Positions 55,039 through 64,000 are shown, counted from the stretch's first letter. The stretch is 64,000 bases of DNA from Caballeronia sp. TF1N1 (GCF_022878925.1 NZ_CP084626.1:2852001-2916000); one strand, 5' to 3'. The notes: generated by a model from the letters alone, not told the origin. Translations and numbers: made by a program.

Positions 55039-56559
55039 TTGCGACTTCCCACCCGGCGCGCGGGCGATCAGCGTTTCGCCCGCGAAGATTGGCTCGATCT
55101 GGCGCGATCTAAGGCCACCGAAGTTCCCGCGTCACCGAGCCTGCGGCGCACGCTGTTGCGCCGCCTGGCCGCGCCGCTGTCCCTGCTCGCGCTGATGAGC
55201 GGCCTGATGGCGTACTGGCTCGCGTGGCAGTACACGCAGCACGTGGTGGACCGTTCTCTCGCGGATCTCGCCACCGCCATCTCCAAGCAGATTCAGCTCG
55301 CGGGCGTCGATGCCCCCGTCACCGTTCCGCCGCTCGCCCAGGCGATGTTCTCCGATCCGGTGGAGCAGCTCGTCTATCGCATCAGCACCGGCGACCAGGA
55401 AATTGCCGGCGAGCCCGATCTGCCGCTGACCGGCACCGCCGTGCGGCGCATCCACTATGCATACGTTTTCGAAACGCACTATCAGGGCGTGAGCGTGCGC
55501 GCCGCGCAAGTGCGCGTGCCGCAGCCGACGGGCAATCCTATCGTCGTCGAAGTGGCGCAGCGCGTGGGCTCGCGCTACAGAATCGCGGTGGAGTTTCTCT
55601 TCGCGATCATGATGCCGCTGCTGCTTTTGCTGCTCGCAGGCTGGGTGATCGTATGGCGCGTGGTGAATCAGCAATTGAACCCGCTCACCGATCTCGCCGA
55701 CACGCTCAACCAGCAGACCCACATCTCGCTCGAACCCGTCGACGAAACCTTCGTGCCAAGCGAAATCCGTCCGCTCACGAGCGCCATGAACGGCTTGCTC
55801 GTGCGTCTTCAGGCCGCGCTCGATGCACAACGCAAATTCATCGCCGATGCCGCGCACCAATTGCGCACGCCGCTTACCGCCGTCAAGCTGCACGCGGAGC
55901 AAGCGCTTAGTTCGCGCGATCCGGCGAAGGCCATCGAAGCGGTGAAGGAACTGCGCGCATCGGCGGATCGCGCGGTGCGTTTGTCGAATCAACTGCTTTC
56001 GCTCGCGCGCGCCGAACCGGGCGAGCAAGCCGCGCGTTTCACCGACTTCGATCTCGCCACGCTCGCGTTCGAAACCGGCGCGGAATGGGTGCCGCGCGCG
56101 TTGTCGGCGGGCGTGGATCTGGGCTTTCAGCGTCTCGACGACCCCGACAACGAACATCCGATGATGGCGCGCGGCAATATCGTGCTGACGCGCGAGGTGA
56201 TCGCGAATCTCATCGACAACGCGCTCAAGTATGTGCCGCCGTCGCGTCATGAAGGTTCGCGCATCACGCTGACCATCGGCGACTGGCACGATGCGCAAGG
56301 CAAGCGTTTCGGCGAAGTGGTCATCGAGGACAACGGTCCCGGTGTGCCGCCGGATCAGCAACCCGATCTCTTCAAGCGCTTCTTTCGTGGCGACGGTCAG
56401 ATGGTGGAAGGCGGCGCGGGACTCGGGCTCGCCATCGTTCACGACATCATCTCGCTGCACGGCGGCACGGTGCATTACGAAGACGCTCCGGAAGGCGGCG
56501 CGCGCTTCATCGTGCGTATGCCGCTCAAGGACGGCGCGGCGCCAGCCGCCGCAAAATAA
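55039..56559 (+). CDS. Sensor histidine kinase (TctE-like)
   Basis: The protein has 506 residues from a TTG at 55039; the exact start is uncertain. Two membrane helices (about 45-65 and 188-210) bracket a periplasmic domain of about 120 residues. A HAMP-like segment, the HisKA box DAAHQLRTPLTAVKLHAEQ (phospho-histidine near 273), the N box NLIDNALKYV, and the G boxes DNGPGV and GAGLGLAI follow. It phosphorylates the regulator encoded just upstream. A hairpin terminator follows the stop. Confidence 0.93.
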   Translation: MRLPTRRAGDQRFAREDWLDLARSKATEVPASPSLRRTLLRRLAAPLSLLALMSGLMAYWLAWQYTQHVVDRSLADLATAISKQIQLAGVDAPVTVPPLAQAMFSDPVEQLVYRISTGDQEIAGEPDLPLTGTAVRRIHYAYVFETHYQGVSVRAAQVRVPQPTGNPIVVEVAQRVGSRYRIAVEFLFAIMMPLLLLLLAGWVIVWRVVNQQLNPLTDLADTLNQQTHISLEPVDETFVPSEIRPLTSAMNGLLVRLQAALDAQRKFIADAAHQLRTPLTAVKLHAEQALSSRDPAKAIEAVKELRASADRAVRLSNQLLSLARAEPGEQAARFTDFDLATLAFETGAEWVPRALSAGVDLGFQRLDDPDNEHPMMARGNIVLTREVIANLIDNALKYVPPSRHEGSRITLTIGDWHDAQGKRFGEVVIEDNGPGVPPDQQPDLFKRFFRGDGQMVEGGAGLGLAIVHDIISLHGGTVHYEDAPEGGARFIVRMPLKDGAAPAAAK

Positions 56560-56560
56560 A

Positions 56561-56590
56561 AAGCCACGGCATGATTCCATGCAGTGGCTT
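56561..56590. terminator. Bidirectional terminator, histidine kinase / SET gene
   Basis: AAGCCAC-GCATG arms pair with CATGC-GTGGCTT; TTCTTT follows on the plus strand and TTTTTATTTT on the minus strand. It separates the two convergent genes. Confidence 0.8.
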
Positions 56591-56613
56591 CTTTACCATC
56601 GCGTTGCAAGCGC

Positions 56614-57063
56614 CTATTTCTTCAGCGCGAGCATGGTTCCGCGACACTTCTTCGCGCCGCAACGGCATTCGTATTCTTTCTTGAGCTTCTTCGTGATGCG
56701 GCCTTCGATCACGAGGCCGTAGTCGTAATTGAGCTCTTCTTCCGGCTCGATGTCGCGCAGGGCGTGGATGAACACGCGCCCTTCCACTTCCTCGGCTTCG
56801 CAATTCGGCTTGCACGAATGATTGATGTACTTCGCGCTGTTGCCGTCGATCTTACCGTCGATCACGCTGCCGTCGTCGAGCGCGAAGTAGAACGTGTGAT
56901 TCGGCTCATCCGGATTGTGCGGATGCCGGCGCAGCGCTTCCTTCCACGAGATACGCTCGCCCTTGTATTCCATCACCTGCTCACCCGCCGCGATGTGCTT
57001 CACGGCGAATACGCCCTTGCCATGTACTCCCGAGCGGCGGACGGTGATCCTGCGTGAACTCAT
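56614..57063 (-). CDS. SET-domain methyltransferase-like protein
   Basis: The protein has 149 residues from MSSRRITVRRSGVHGKGVFAVKHI. It is an almost minimal SET domain: the SAM-contact HGKGVFA (14-20), the pseudoknot motif NHSCKPNCEA (81-90) and ELNYDYG (110-116). A post-SET-like cysteine set ends it: C133, C135 and C140 in CRCGAKKC, which with the NHSC cysteine can bind zinc. SET proteins transfer methyl groups from SAM to lysine. Bacterial versions are known in several groups, but substrates are largely unknown; ribosomal or nucleoid proteins are guesses. Confidence 0.88.
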   Translation of the reverse strand: MSSRRITVRRSGVHGKGVFAVKHIAAGEQVMEYKGERISWKEALRRHPHNPDEPNHTFYFALDDGSVIDGKIDGNSAKYINHSCKPNCEAEEVEGRVFIHALRDIEPEEELNYDYGLVIEGRITKKLKKEYECRCGAKKCRGTMLALKK

Positions 57064-57147
57064 CGAACGAATCCTTAATAAACGAGGTGTGGGGTTGGCT
57101 TCATGTCCACTTCGTCTTGGATCGTCTCGACGAAAGCGGATAAAAAA

Positions 57148-57175
57148 AACGCGGTGGCCGCTGAGGCGCCGCGTT
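57148..57175 (-). terminator. Intrinsic terminator of the flavin oxidoreductase gene
   Basis: AACGCGG and CCGCGTT arms with an inner GGC/GCC contact; eight T residues follow on the minus strand (57149-57142). It lies 106 bases after the stop. Confidence 0.75.
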
Positions 57176-57280
57176 GGCATGGTTGAACGTGCTATTCAAC
57201 TCAATCGTTATCGTACACTCCCGGGCCGCTGTCGAACAACTGGCCCGTGAGTATCCGTGGGTATCGACTGATGATGTTGG

Positions 57281-58393
57281 TTAGCGCTGGCCGAACGCCA
57301 CGTCGCCGAACAGGTTCTTCAGTTCGCGCGGCTGCGAGCGCCAGTATTGCGGCGGCGCCGTGACGGTCGCGCCGAGCTCGGCGGCGGCGTGCCACGCCCA
57401 GCGTGGATCGTACAGCGCGGCCCGCGCGATGGCGACGAAGTCTGCCTTGCCGCTACCAACGATCGCCTCGGCCTGCTGCGGCTCCGTGATGAGACCGACC
57501 GCGATGGTCGTCACGCCCGTGGCTTCCTTGACCGCCTGTGCGTACGGCACCTGATAGCCCGGCCCGAGCGTGATCTTCTGCAGCGGCGATACGCCGCCCG
57601 ACGAGACATCGATCCAGTCGACATCGCGCTTCTTCAGTTCCGCCGCGAACGCGATCGTGTCCTCGATGGTCCAGCCGCCCTCGACCCAATCCGTCGCGGA
57701 CACGCGCACGCCGACGGGCTTGTCGGCGGGAAACGCGGCGCGCACGGCCTCGAAAATCTCGAGCGGATAACGCATGCGATTTTCGAGCGAACCGCCGTAT
57801 TCGTCGGTGCGCTGATTGGCGAGCGGCGACAGAAACTGATGCAGCAGATAACCATGCGCCGCATGCACTTCGATGCCGTCGATACCAAGCCGCGCCGCCC
57901 GTTTCGCCGATGCGACGAACGCTTCCTTCACGCGAATGAGGCCGGCCGCATCGAGCGCGAGCGGCGGCGTCTCGCCTTCCTTGTGCGGAATGGCCGAAGG
58001 TGCGTGCGTCATCCAGCCGCCGTCGGCAACCGGGATCAGCTGGCCGCCATCCCACGGCTTGTTGCTCGACGCCTTGCGGCCCGCGTGCGCGAGCTGCATG
58101 GTCACGGCGATATCCGAATACTGGCGGATGGCCGCGAGGACCGGACGCAGCGCGGCTTCGGTCGCGTCGTCCCAGAGACCGAGATCGCCAGGCGTGATGC
58201 GGCCGTCAGGCTCGACCGCGGTCGCCTCGATGACGAGCATGCCCGCGCCCGAGAGCGCGAGTTGGCCCAGATGGATCATGTGCCACGCGGTGGCCTCGCC
58301 GCGTTCGGCGGAGTACTGGCACATCGGCGAAATGACGATGCGATTGGGAAGCTGAAGGCTGCGTAAGGTCTTGGGAGTGAAAAGCGCGCTCAT
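57281..58393 (-). CDS. Old-Yellow-Enzyme family FMN oxidoreductase (YqjM-like)
   Basis: The protein has 370 residues from MSALFTPKTLRSLQLPNRIVISPMCQYSAERGEATAWHMIHLG. The Cys of SPMCQYSA and the short TIM barrel with HAAHGYLLHQFLSPLANQRTDEYGGSLENRMRYPLEI identify the thermophilic-like/YqjM class rather than classical OYE. It reduces activated C=C bonds with NADPH and FMN. The upstream extension of the frame is not family-like. The next gene upstream is a glutamine amidotransferase on the same strand, 101 bases away. Confidence 0.93.
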   Translation of the reverse strand: MSALFTPKTLRSLQLPNRIVISPMCQYSAERGEATAWHMIHLGQLALSGAGMLVIEATAVEPDGRITPGDLGLWDDATEAALRPVLAAIRQYSDIAVTMQLAHAGRKASSNKPWDGGQLIPVADGGWMTHAPSAIPHKEGETPPLALDAAGLIRVKEAFVASAKRAARLGIDGIEVHAAHGYLLHQFLSPLANQRTDEYGGSLENRMRYPLEIFEAVRAAFPADKPVGVRVSATDWVEGGWTIEDTIAFAAELKKRDVDWIDVSSGGVSPLQKITLGPGYQVPYAQAVKEATGVTTIAVGLITEPQQAEAIVGSGKADFVAIARAALYDPRWAWHAAAELGATVTAPPQYWRSQPRELKNLFGDVAFGQR

Positions 58394-58494
58394 GTCGAAG
58401 GCTCGGTGAGAAAAGATGCGATCGAGAATAGCATCGGGATTTCTTCCGTGCAGGATGCATGCGGTGCCACCCGCCGCAATCCGCGCCTTGACCT

Positions 58495-59223
58495 TCATCC
58501 CTGACGTTCGGTGCAGGGAAACTTGTCGAGCCATTCGTGGAACATGGCGCGCGCCGCGCGTTCGAGGGCGGGACCGTGGCGCGCCGTCTCTTCACGCAGC
58601 GTGACGGCCGTGGCGCCGCTCCTGGCGATATCCGCGGGATAGGTGACGAGCCAGCTCTCGAACCGGTCTGGCAGCACTTCGGGATGGCACTGCAGCGCAA
58701 GCACATGCTCGCCCCACGAGAACGCCTGATGCGCGCAAGCTTCCGTCGATGCAAGCAAGCTCGCGCCTTGCGGCAAATCGAAGGTGTCGCCGTGCCAGTG
58801 AAATACGGGAATGGGTTTGCCATCGGCTTCGAGATGACGCAGCAGCGACGCGCGCCCGGCGTCGGTCAGCGCAAGCGGCGACCAGCCGAGCTCCAGCTTT
58901 CCCGACGAATACACGCGCGCGCCGAGCGCACGCGCGATCAGCTGCGAGCCAAGACAGATGCCGATGGTCGGCAAGCCCGCCGCAATGCGCTTTTCGAGCA
59001 TCGACAAAAGCGGAGCCAGATGGGGATATTGCGCATCGTCGTAGGCGCCGATCGGCCCGCCGAGCACGACCATGAGCGATGCATCGAGCGGATCGGGCGC
59101 GTCTATGCGTCCGCGGCCCACGTCGAGATAACGCACGAGATGGCCGCGGTCGCCGAGGACCAGTTCGAGGCTGCCCAGATCTTCGAAATAGACGTGGCGA
59201 ATCGCCAGGACTTCATGTTTCAT
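58495..59223 (-). CDS. Class I glutamine amidotransferase (GMP-synthase-like)
   Basis: The protein has 242 residues. The nucleophile elbow GICLGSQLIA holds the catalytic cysteine, and HWHGDTFDLP plus ALQCHPEV provide the His and Glu of the triad. The group is the stand-alone GATase1 proteins often annotated as glutamine amidotransferase or GuaA-like; some act on gamma-glutamyl compounds. No synthetase partner is adjacent. Confidence 0.88.
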   Translation of the reverse strand: MKHEVLAIRHVYFEDLGSLELVLGDRGHLVRYLDVGRGRIDAPDPLDASLMVVLGGPIGAYDDAQYPHLAPLLSMLEKRIAAGLPTIGICLGSQLIARALGARVYSSGKLELGWSPLALTDAGRASLLRHLEADGKPIPVFHWHGDTFDLPQGASLLASTEACAHQAFSWGEHVLALQCHPEVLPDRFESWLVTYPADIARSGATAVTLREETARHGPALERAARAMFHEWLDKFPCTERQG

Positions 59224-59368
59224 CGGCGGGTTTCCGTGGCTCGGACTGCGGAGTAGAGACGAGCCGCGCCTCGCCAGGAGGCGCGACGCGCACAGTCTAA
59301 CCGACTCGACGCGGCCTCACAGCGTACCTTTGCACCGATCGACCCGGGTTGTCCCGGGCCGTTGCCGT

Positions 59369-60013
59369 TCAGGCGATTTGCGCGAAGACCTTCCAGCTCT
59401 TCTTCTGCGTGGCGACGTCGGCTTCTTCGTATACCGAACAGTCGAGACGCAGATTGGTATCCGCCATGTCGATCTGAAGCAGTGCGCAATGATGCAGCAC
59501 CTTCTTCGGATTCTTGCTTGGCTGGAAATGCGCGCACGACAGACACATCCGATGCGCCGGAATCTGCTGTTGTGTTTCGAGCTGGCGGATGGTCTTGAGC
59601 AAGCTGCGGTAAAGCGCCGCTTGCTCTTCTTCACGCAATGTGCCGACCGCCTTCGCGAGGAAGTCCGGCCATTGCAGCGCGCGCTTGGCGGCCGTGCGGC
59701 CGCGTGCGGTCAGACGCACCGCCAGTGCGCGACCGTCGTCGAGTGCACGGCGCTTTTCGACGAGCCCCTTGCCTTCGAGCGTGCTCACGGCGTCGCTGGT
59801 GGTCGCGGCGGTCAGCGCGGTTTCCCGTGCAATCTCGCCGAGGCGCATAGGCCCCTTGCGCTGCATCAGCAGTACGAGAATTTCACCCTGGGTTGGCGTA
59901 AGCCCCGCGCCTTCCGCCCATTCCCAGGCCTGGCTGCGCATCGCTGTGCTCAGCCTCAGCAGGCCGTGGGTCACCCGCCCCGTCGCCTGCTCTCCGTATA
60001 AACCTTCACTCAT
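59369..60013 (-). CDS. MarR-family regulator with four-cysteine C-terminal extension
   Basis: The protein has 214 residues from MSEGLYGEQATGRV. Residues 12-145 are a MarR winged helix (LTPTQGEILVLLMQRKGPMRLGEIARETALTAATTSDAVSTLEGKGLVEKRRALDDGRALAVRLT). The last 65 residues are unusual for MarR: C157-x2-C160, C176 (in HHC) and C192 (in LDC), spaced to form a Zn or Fe-S site or redox disulphides. It may sense metal, redox state or an electrophile. A plain MarR is about 150 residues. Its 800-base upstream gap is gene-free. Confidence 0.88.
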   Translation of the reverse strand: MSEGLYGEQATGRVTHGLLRLSTAMRSQAWEWAEGAGLTPTQGEILVLLMQRKGPMRLGEIARETALTAATTSDAVSTLEGKGLVEKRRALDDGRALAVRLTARGRTAAKRALQWPDFLAKAVGTLREEEQAALYRSLLKTIRQLETQQQIPAHRMCLSCAHFQPSKNPKKVLHHCALLQIDMADTNLRLDCSVYEEADVATQKKSWKVFAQIA

Positions 60014-60816
60014 GATCTTTCGCTTGTTGTTCCGCTTATGGGTTTTGACGGCATGTTCGCTAACCAACGAACACCACGTCCCCTAAGCCGCCCCAGGAAC
60101 CTGCTGCCTGTGCACTGCTGTCAGTATTCCAAAGACCGCCTTCAGGTCGTGGTCCCCGCCGTCTCAAAATTCAGGCGTACCAAGCCAATTCGCTTTGCCT
60201 GAATGGGGGACATGCAACCCTCTTCGTTATGCGCCATCTTGTCACCAGCCACTTCACCACCCTGCTCGACAATCTTGCTTTGCGTCCAAAGTGACCGGTT
60301 GCGGCGCTATGTTTTTGCCGACTATAACGCGCCGTCGGCAACGTCGCCATTCTAAGCGACCTAGAACAAACGTACACCTTAATTATTCACGCAAAACTGT
60401 GGATAACCCGTGGAAAAACGTAGCGTTTGGTTGTGAGCGAAGTCTCGATAAGCCAAGACATCTTTCGACCACCCTTTGTCTTATCCTTGGCCGCGCGCAT
60501 CCATTCAACTTTGATTCACCGCCTTATCGTTTTTCCAATTCGTTGACCTTGCAGCGCTTTTTAACGTTTTCCATAGCGTCGCGCAGCCCTCGTTACCTTC
60601 TATTACGTAGGTATACGGACTTCTCACGGGAAACCTTAGAGATGCCGTAACGATTCACGTAACGTTCAGGCAACGAGCTTATTCCTAAGTTCCGCATGCA
60701 CACGTTTCATACACAACATAGCGAGACCGAAGTTTCAAAGCACGAAGGCCGTTTCGACTTTCATCGAAACGGCCTTTCGTCTTGATTCTCACTTCAACGC
60801 GTGTGTAAGGGCAGCG
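60014..60816. other. Gene-free AT-richer region with a DnaA box
   Basis: These 803 bases show no supported gene; the plus frame 60195-60650 lacks a ribosome-binding site and any similarity. From about 60360 to 60720 the base composition is visibly richer in A and T than the flanks. TGTGGATAA at 60398-60406 is a perfect DnaA box. The right end carries the terminator of the carboxylate-amine ligase gene. The marR promoter is expected near 60030-60150. Confidence 0.45.
60745..60776 (-). terminator. Terminator of the carboxylate-amine ligase gene
   Basis: A perfect 13-bp stem, AAGGCCGTTTCGA (60745-60757) with TCGAAACGGCCTT (60764-60776), and a six-base loop. T-rich sequence follows on both strands (TTCGTCTT plus, TTCGTGCTTT minus). 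Confidence 0.8.
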
Positions 60817-61932
60817 TCATGCGCGCCATTGCAGGCATTGCTGACGTACGGCTTCGTGTAGCGACTTCTCTTTGTCGAAAACGCCGCGCAACCAAGTGGC
60901 GTCATTCATGCCACCGCGTGCAATGTCCGCGATTTGCGCGAGCGCCGCTTGCGAACCCAATGCTTCGGCATGCGGTGCAAGTACATCCAGCGTTGCGAGA
61001 ATATCTTCGCCGATGGTGTGCCGCTCACCCGACTGCGGATGCACGCAGGTGCCTTCCAGACCGAAGCGGCAAGCTTCGAAACGATTGAATGTGTAGACGA
61101 GGTAATCGTCTTCTTGCGGCGTAAGCGGTTTATCGAGCAGCAAATACCGCGACAACGTTTGTATATAGCAAGCAATCGCCGCAGCGCGATCGACAGAAAG
61201 TGGCGTATCCATCACGCGAACCTCGATAGTGCCGAAACCCGGCTTCGGCCGGATATCCCAGTAGAAGTCCTTCATGCTGTTCACGACGCCCGTGTGCACC
61301 ATCTTCGAAAAGTATTCCTCGAAGCTGTCCCACGTGAGGACAAACGGCGCGCGTCCGGAAAGCGGGAACGCGAATACCGAATTAAGCCGGGCCGAATGGA
61401 AGCCGGTATCGACACCCTGGATATACGGCGACGATGCCGAAAGCGCTATGAAGTGCGGAATATAGCGCGACATCGAATGCAACAGGAACAGCGCGCTATT
61501 CGGATCCGGACAGCCGATATGCACGTGCTGGCCAAACACCGTGAATTGCTTGGCCAGGTAGCCGTAGAGTTCGGAGATGTACTGGAAGCGCGGCGCGTCG
61601 TAAATTTGCCGGTCGCTCCATTGCTGAAAAGCATGCGTGCCGCCGCCGGCAAGGCCGACATTGAGTTGATCCGCCGCCGCGACCAGCGTATCGCGAATCT
61701 TGCGCAGATCGGTGACGGCCTGTTCATGCGTCGTGCAGATGCCGGTCGAAAGCTCGATCATGCTTTCGGTGATTTCCGGCGTGATGTTGCCCGGAATCTC
61801 TTCGTCCTTGATGAGACGCATGAGGTCCGACGCGGCGCGGGTCAGATCGTAGTCGTGCGTATTGACGACCTGGATCTCAAGCTCCACGCCGAAGGTGAAC
61901 GGCTCGGAGTCGATAAATGGTTCGAGTGCCAT
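60817..61932 (-). CDS. YbdK-type carboxylate-amine ligase (glutamate-cysteine ligase family 2)
   Basis: The protein has 371 residues. The N-terminus [14 protein letters not shown] and the segments [53 protein letters not shown] and [31 protein letters not shown] define the GCS2/YbdK family. It forms a gamma-glutamyl-type amide bond with ATP; E. coli YbdK has weak glutamate-cysteine ligase activity, so glutathione synthesis is possible but not proven. The antiporter gene is 44 bases upstream on the same strand, so the two are likely co-transcribed. Confidence 0.92.
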   Translation of the reverse strand: MALEPFIDSEPFTFGVELEIQVVNTHDYDLTRAASDLMRLIKDEEIPGNITPEITESMIELSTGICTTHEQAVTDLRKIRDTLVAAADQLNVGLAGGGTHAFQQWSDRQIYDAPRFQYISELYGYLAKQFTVFGQHVHIGCPDPNSALFLLHSMSRYIPHFIALSASSPYIQGVDTGFHSARLNSVFAFPLSGRAPFVLTWDSFEEYFSKMVHTGVVNSMKDFYWDIRPKPGFGTIEVRVMDTPLSVDRAAAIACYIQTLSRYLLLDKPLTPQEDDYLVYTFNRFEACRFGLEGTCVHPQSGERHTIGEDILATLDVLAPHAEALGSQAALAQIADIARGGMNDATWLRGVFDKEKSLHEAVRQQCLQWRA

Positions 61933-61976
61933 GACGCCTCTAAAAAATTCAATGCCCGTGCGGTGCGGTGCGGCGC

Positions 61977-63179
61977 CTATTCGCGCCGCTCGCCCACCGC
62001 CGACAGGCTACGGTACACCAGGAACGGCGACACGATTTGCAGCACGACGATCGAGCACATGACGATCGCACGAAGCGTCGGGTCGTAGCTCGGATAAAGC
62101 ACGTACATGTCGTCGACGAGCAGGTAGGCAAGCGCGGACATCGGCGTGAGCGCGACGCCCAACGCCGCGCCCTGCTTCCAGTCGAGGCCGCTCGGCTTTG
62201 CAAAAATCATCACGCCGGCCAGCTTACCGATGAAGCGCGCGACGATCAGCGCGAGCGCCGCTACACCGCCAAGCGCGATATCGCGCCATTCGAACGACGT
62301 CAGTGTCAGCGCAAAAAGAATGACGGTCAGCAGCCATCCAGCGGAACCGAAATGCGTAGGCCAGAGTTGCGGCTTTTCATCAGCGTTCTTAACGATGATG
62401 CCTGCTGCAAGCAGCGCAAGAATGATCGACAGCTTGAAGATATGCGCGATCGCGATAGCCAGCAGCACGAGACCGAACAACGCGACGAAGGAGTGCTCGT
62501 CGTTCGCATTCAGACGCCGATACAGCAGGTTGCATGCACGCGCGAGCAGGAAGGCCAGCACGAGCGAACCGATCAGCAGATAAAGCGGCTGCAGAATGGT
62601 TGCAAACGCATTGCCGTAAATTTCCTGATGCAACACGCCGGCCGCGAGTTTTTCGACAATTACCGCGTACATGCTGTTCAACGCGGTCAACGTGAGAAGA
62701 CGCTGCGTGACCTGTCCCTCGGCGCGCAATTCGGTCTTCAATTGGATGACCATTGCGGGCGACGTCGCCATGACGATGGCCGCGATGACGATCGAAGGCA
62801 TTGTCGGCACGTTGCATAACATCAACGCAATCAGCACGAAGCCGAAGGTAAGCGTGGCTTCGGCGATGCTCGACAGAATCAGATACGGATTGCGGCGGAT
62901 CCAGCGCAAATCGAGCCGGCCGCCGAGTTCGAAGAGCAATAGCCCAAGCGCGACATCTAGCAGAGGCCGTGAGATGGCGCCTGCGCTTACGTCGATCACA
63001 CCGAGTCCCGCGTTACCGGCGATCAGCCCGATGACCGCATAGCCCGTGATACGCGGCAGACGCCATGCACGCCAGAGCAATTCTCCGGCGAGGCCGGCGG
63101 TGACGAGCGCAAGACCTGCCCAAAGAATGGCATTGGGTTCGAGCGGCCAGGCGGGCAAAAACGAAAAGGCCGAATTCAT
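61977..63179 (-). CDS. CPA2-family cation/proton antiporter (KefB-like membrane domain)
   Basis: The protein has 400 residues and about twelve membrane helices. The Na+/H+ exchanger fold is seen in [50 protein letters not shown], and [27 protein letters not shown], where the usual ion-binding aspartate pair is replaced by S/P positions. There is no C-terminal TrkA-N domain, so it lacks the glutathione/NAD gating of true KefB. Pairing with a glutathione-type ligase gene is suggestive of a K+ efflux link but is inference. Confidence 0.85.
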   Translation of the reverse strand: MNSAFSFLPAWPLEPNAILWAGLALVTAGLAGELLWRAWRLPRITGYAVIGLIAGNAGLGVIDVSAGAISRPLLDVALGLLLFELGGRLDLRWIRRNPYLILSSIAEATLTFGFVLIALMLCNVPTMPSIVIAAIVMATSPAMVIQLKTELRAEGQVTQRLLTLTALNSMYAVIVEKLAAGVLHQEIYGNAFATILQPLYLLIGSLVLAFLLARACNLLYRRLNANDEHSFVALFGLVLLAIAIAHIFKLSIILALLAAGIIVKNADEKPQLWPTHFGSAGWLLTVILFALTLTSFEWRDIALGGVAALALIVARFIGKLAGVMIFAKPSGLDWKQGAALGVALTPMSALAYLLVDDMYVLYPSYDPTLRAIVMCSIVVLQIVSPFLVYRSLSAVGERRE

Positions 63180-64000
63180 CGTGTTTGCTTCTCCTTCGTT
63201 GCAGCAGAGGATGCACGTTCTGTTGCGTGACTTTGCGCGCGCGGCGCATCCGAGCGGCTCGCCTGTTCAGGCGAATGAGTTCATTCAAATGAAACGAAAG
63301 CGAACGAACACGGCGTCACGGAACCAGCCGTGCACGAATTAGACGACGCACCCGGCTCGCCATCGCGCGGCTTACGACTCGCGCGCATTGAGATGGTGAC
63401 GGATGCGGGCAAGACAAGCGGCGCTTGCCCGGAGGCGGGCCGACGGCCAGACGACAGCGCGGCCCTGGTTGATCAGATTCGTGGCGGGCGCTCATCGTTC
63501 CGTTGAAGCGGTCGCCGTCTGAACGGCGCGACGCGGGAAGAAGCGCGATTGTGCCATACCTCGATGACCGTGACAGGGAAGTCCAGGCTCATGATTTTTA
63601 TGAAGTAAAAGCGACAGCCGTGCACGCGTGAAGGCGGCAAGGCTGACCGGCGGGCGGTTTTCGGATTCGATTTCCCTCTTCCGATAGCCTCTGTGTCAGG
63701 TGTTTACAGGTTTACTGTATATACATGTAGTAGTAGTTAACAAGCACCTGCCTCACCTGTGGATAAGACCAATTTCTCCTTTCCAAACAAGCAATTGTGG
63801 AAAGCAGAACGCAGCGGTAAACATGTTCAGGCATGGCGGTCAACTTTGAACAACTTTCGGGACGCTCGGGCACTCGCGAGGGTTGTCCCGTTTACGTGCA
63901 CAACGAGTCCACAACTCGTTCTTCGGTAAACCCGGGTCTTATCCACAACCCGGCTTGGATAACTACGTTGCGTCGAATTGACCGTGACGCAGCGCTCGCA
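63180..64000. other. Gene-free right edge with clustered DnaA boxes (candidate oriC edge)
   Basis: These 821 bases contain no supported gene up to the window end. The last 300 bases turn AT-rich (GTTTACAGGTTTACTGTATATACAT at about 63700-63725, then on). They contain two perfect DnaA boxes in opposite orientation: TGTGGATAA at 63758-63766 and TTATCCACA at 63939-63947. Together they form a 13-bp inverted repeat that includes the GACC flank. Two-mismatch boxes lie at 63796-63804 and 63954-63962. This is consistent with a replication origin; dnaA or rpmH would be expected just outside. Confidence 0.5.

Noticed and set aside
60195..60650. 151-codon frame in the AT-rich gap
   Set aside because: No ribosome-binding site, no recognisable domain and low-complexity S/F/R-rich translation; it does not explain the composition of the region.

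Overview
The window reads as a chromosome-1 segment of a Burkholderiaceae bacterium, most likely of the Paraburkholderia/Caballeronia group. The basis is high GC content, very close family-type sequences for FliA, FlhF, MnmG, ParAB and the ATP synthase, and the parAB-rsmG-mnmG next to atp arrangement typical of that family. Genus and species are inference. No rRNA, tRNA, CRISPR array, prophage or insertion sequence was seen.

Layout. Positions 1-2.9 kb hold the 3' part of an arylamine N-acetyltransferase, a Rieske oxygenase and a membrane diguanylate cyclase. At 3-6.4 kb lies the flagellar block flhF-flhG-fliA (minus strand) with no flhBA next to it. From 6.8 to 16.3 kb come a ThDP enzyme, a PepSY/cytochrome b pair, a NYN-nuclease/cold-shock fusion, a branched-chain amino acid binding protein, trifunctional putA and a 51-residue membrane protein. 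From 16.2 to 24.3 kb are priA, hemE, a periplasmic cyclohexadienyl dehydratase (pheC), an esterase, a gene-free stretch that looks like a structured RNA, and an acyl-CoA synthetase. From 24.5 to 32.1 kb is the complete F1Fo ATP synthase operon atpIBEFHAGDC, followed upstream by an ion-transporter gene, parBA, rsmG and mnmG (to 37.9 kb). Two perfect parS-type palindromes and one degenerate copy lie in and beside mnmG. From 38.0 to 49.7 kb are two branched-chain amino acid/amide ABC transporter clusters. The first has a LivM-LivG fusion and two tandem paralogous binding proteins; the second has an ATPase whose Walker A lysine is arginine. From 50 to 63.2 kb are a GMC oxidoreductase with a divergent LysR regulator, a CYTH protein, an Lrp regulator, a TctDE-like two-component pair, a SET-domain protein, an Old-Yellow-Enzyme homologue, a glutamine amidotransferase, a MarR regulator with a four-cysteine tail, a YbdK-type carboxylate-amine ligase and a CPA2 antiporter. 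The final 0.8 kb has no gene but carries inverted perfect DnaA boxes and may be the edge of oriC.

How it fits together. The mnmG-rsmG-parA-parB block with parS sites, the atp operon and the DnaA-box cluster are what one expects close to a chromosomal replication origin. The accessory genes between them deal mainly with amino acid uptake and catabolism and with sensing.

The most unusual signals are these: (1) a candidate structured RNA with an intrinsic terminator at about 22.2-22.47 kb; (2) a near-identical dyad, CCTAG-N8-CTAG(G/T), upstream of two short ORFs 29 kb apart, one of which leads into a strong terminator ahead of an ABC binding-protein gene; (3) an FlhG that keeps its FlhF-activating helix but has lost its ATPase motifs; (4) the DnaA-box cluster at the right edge.
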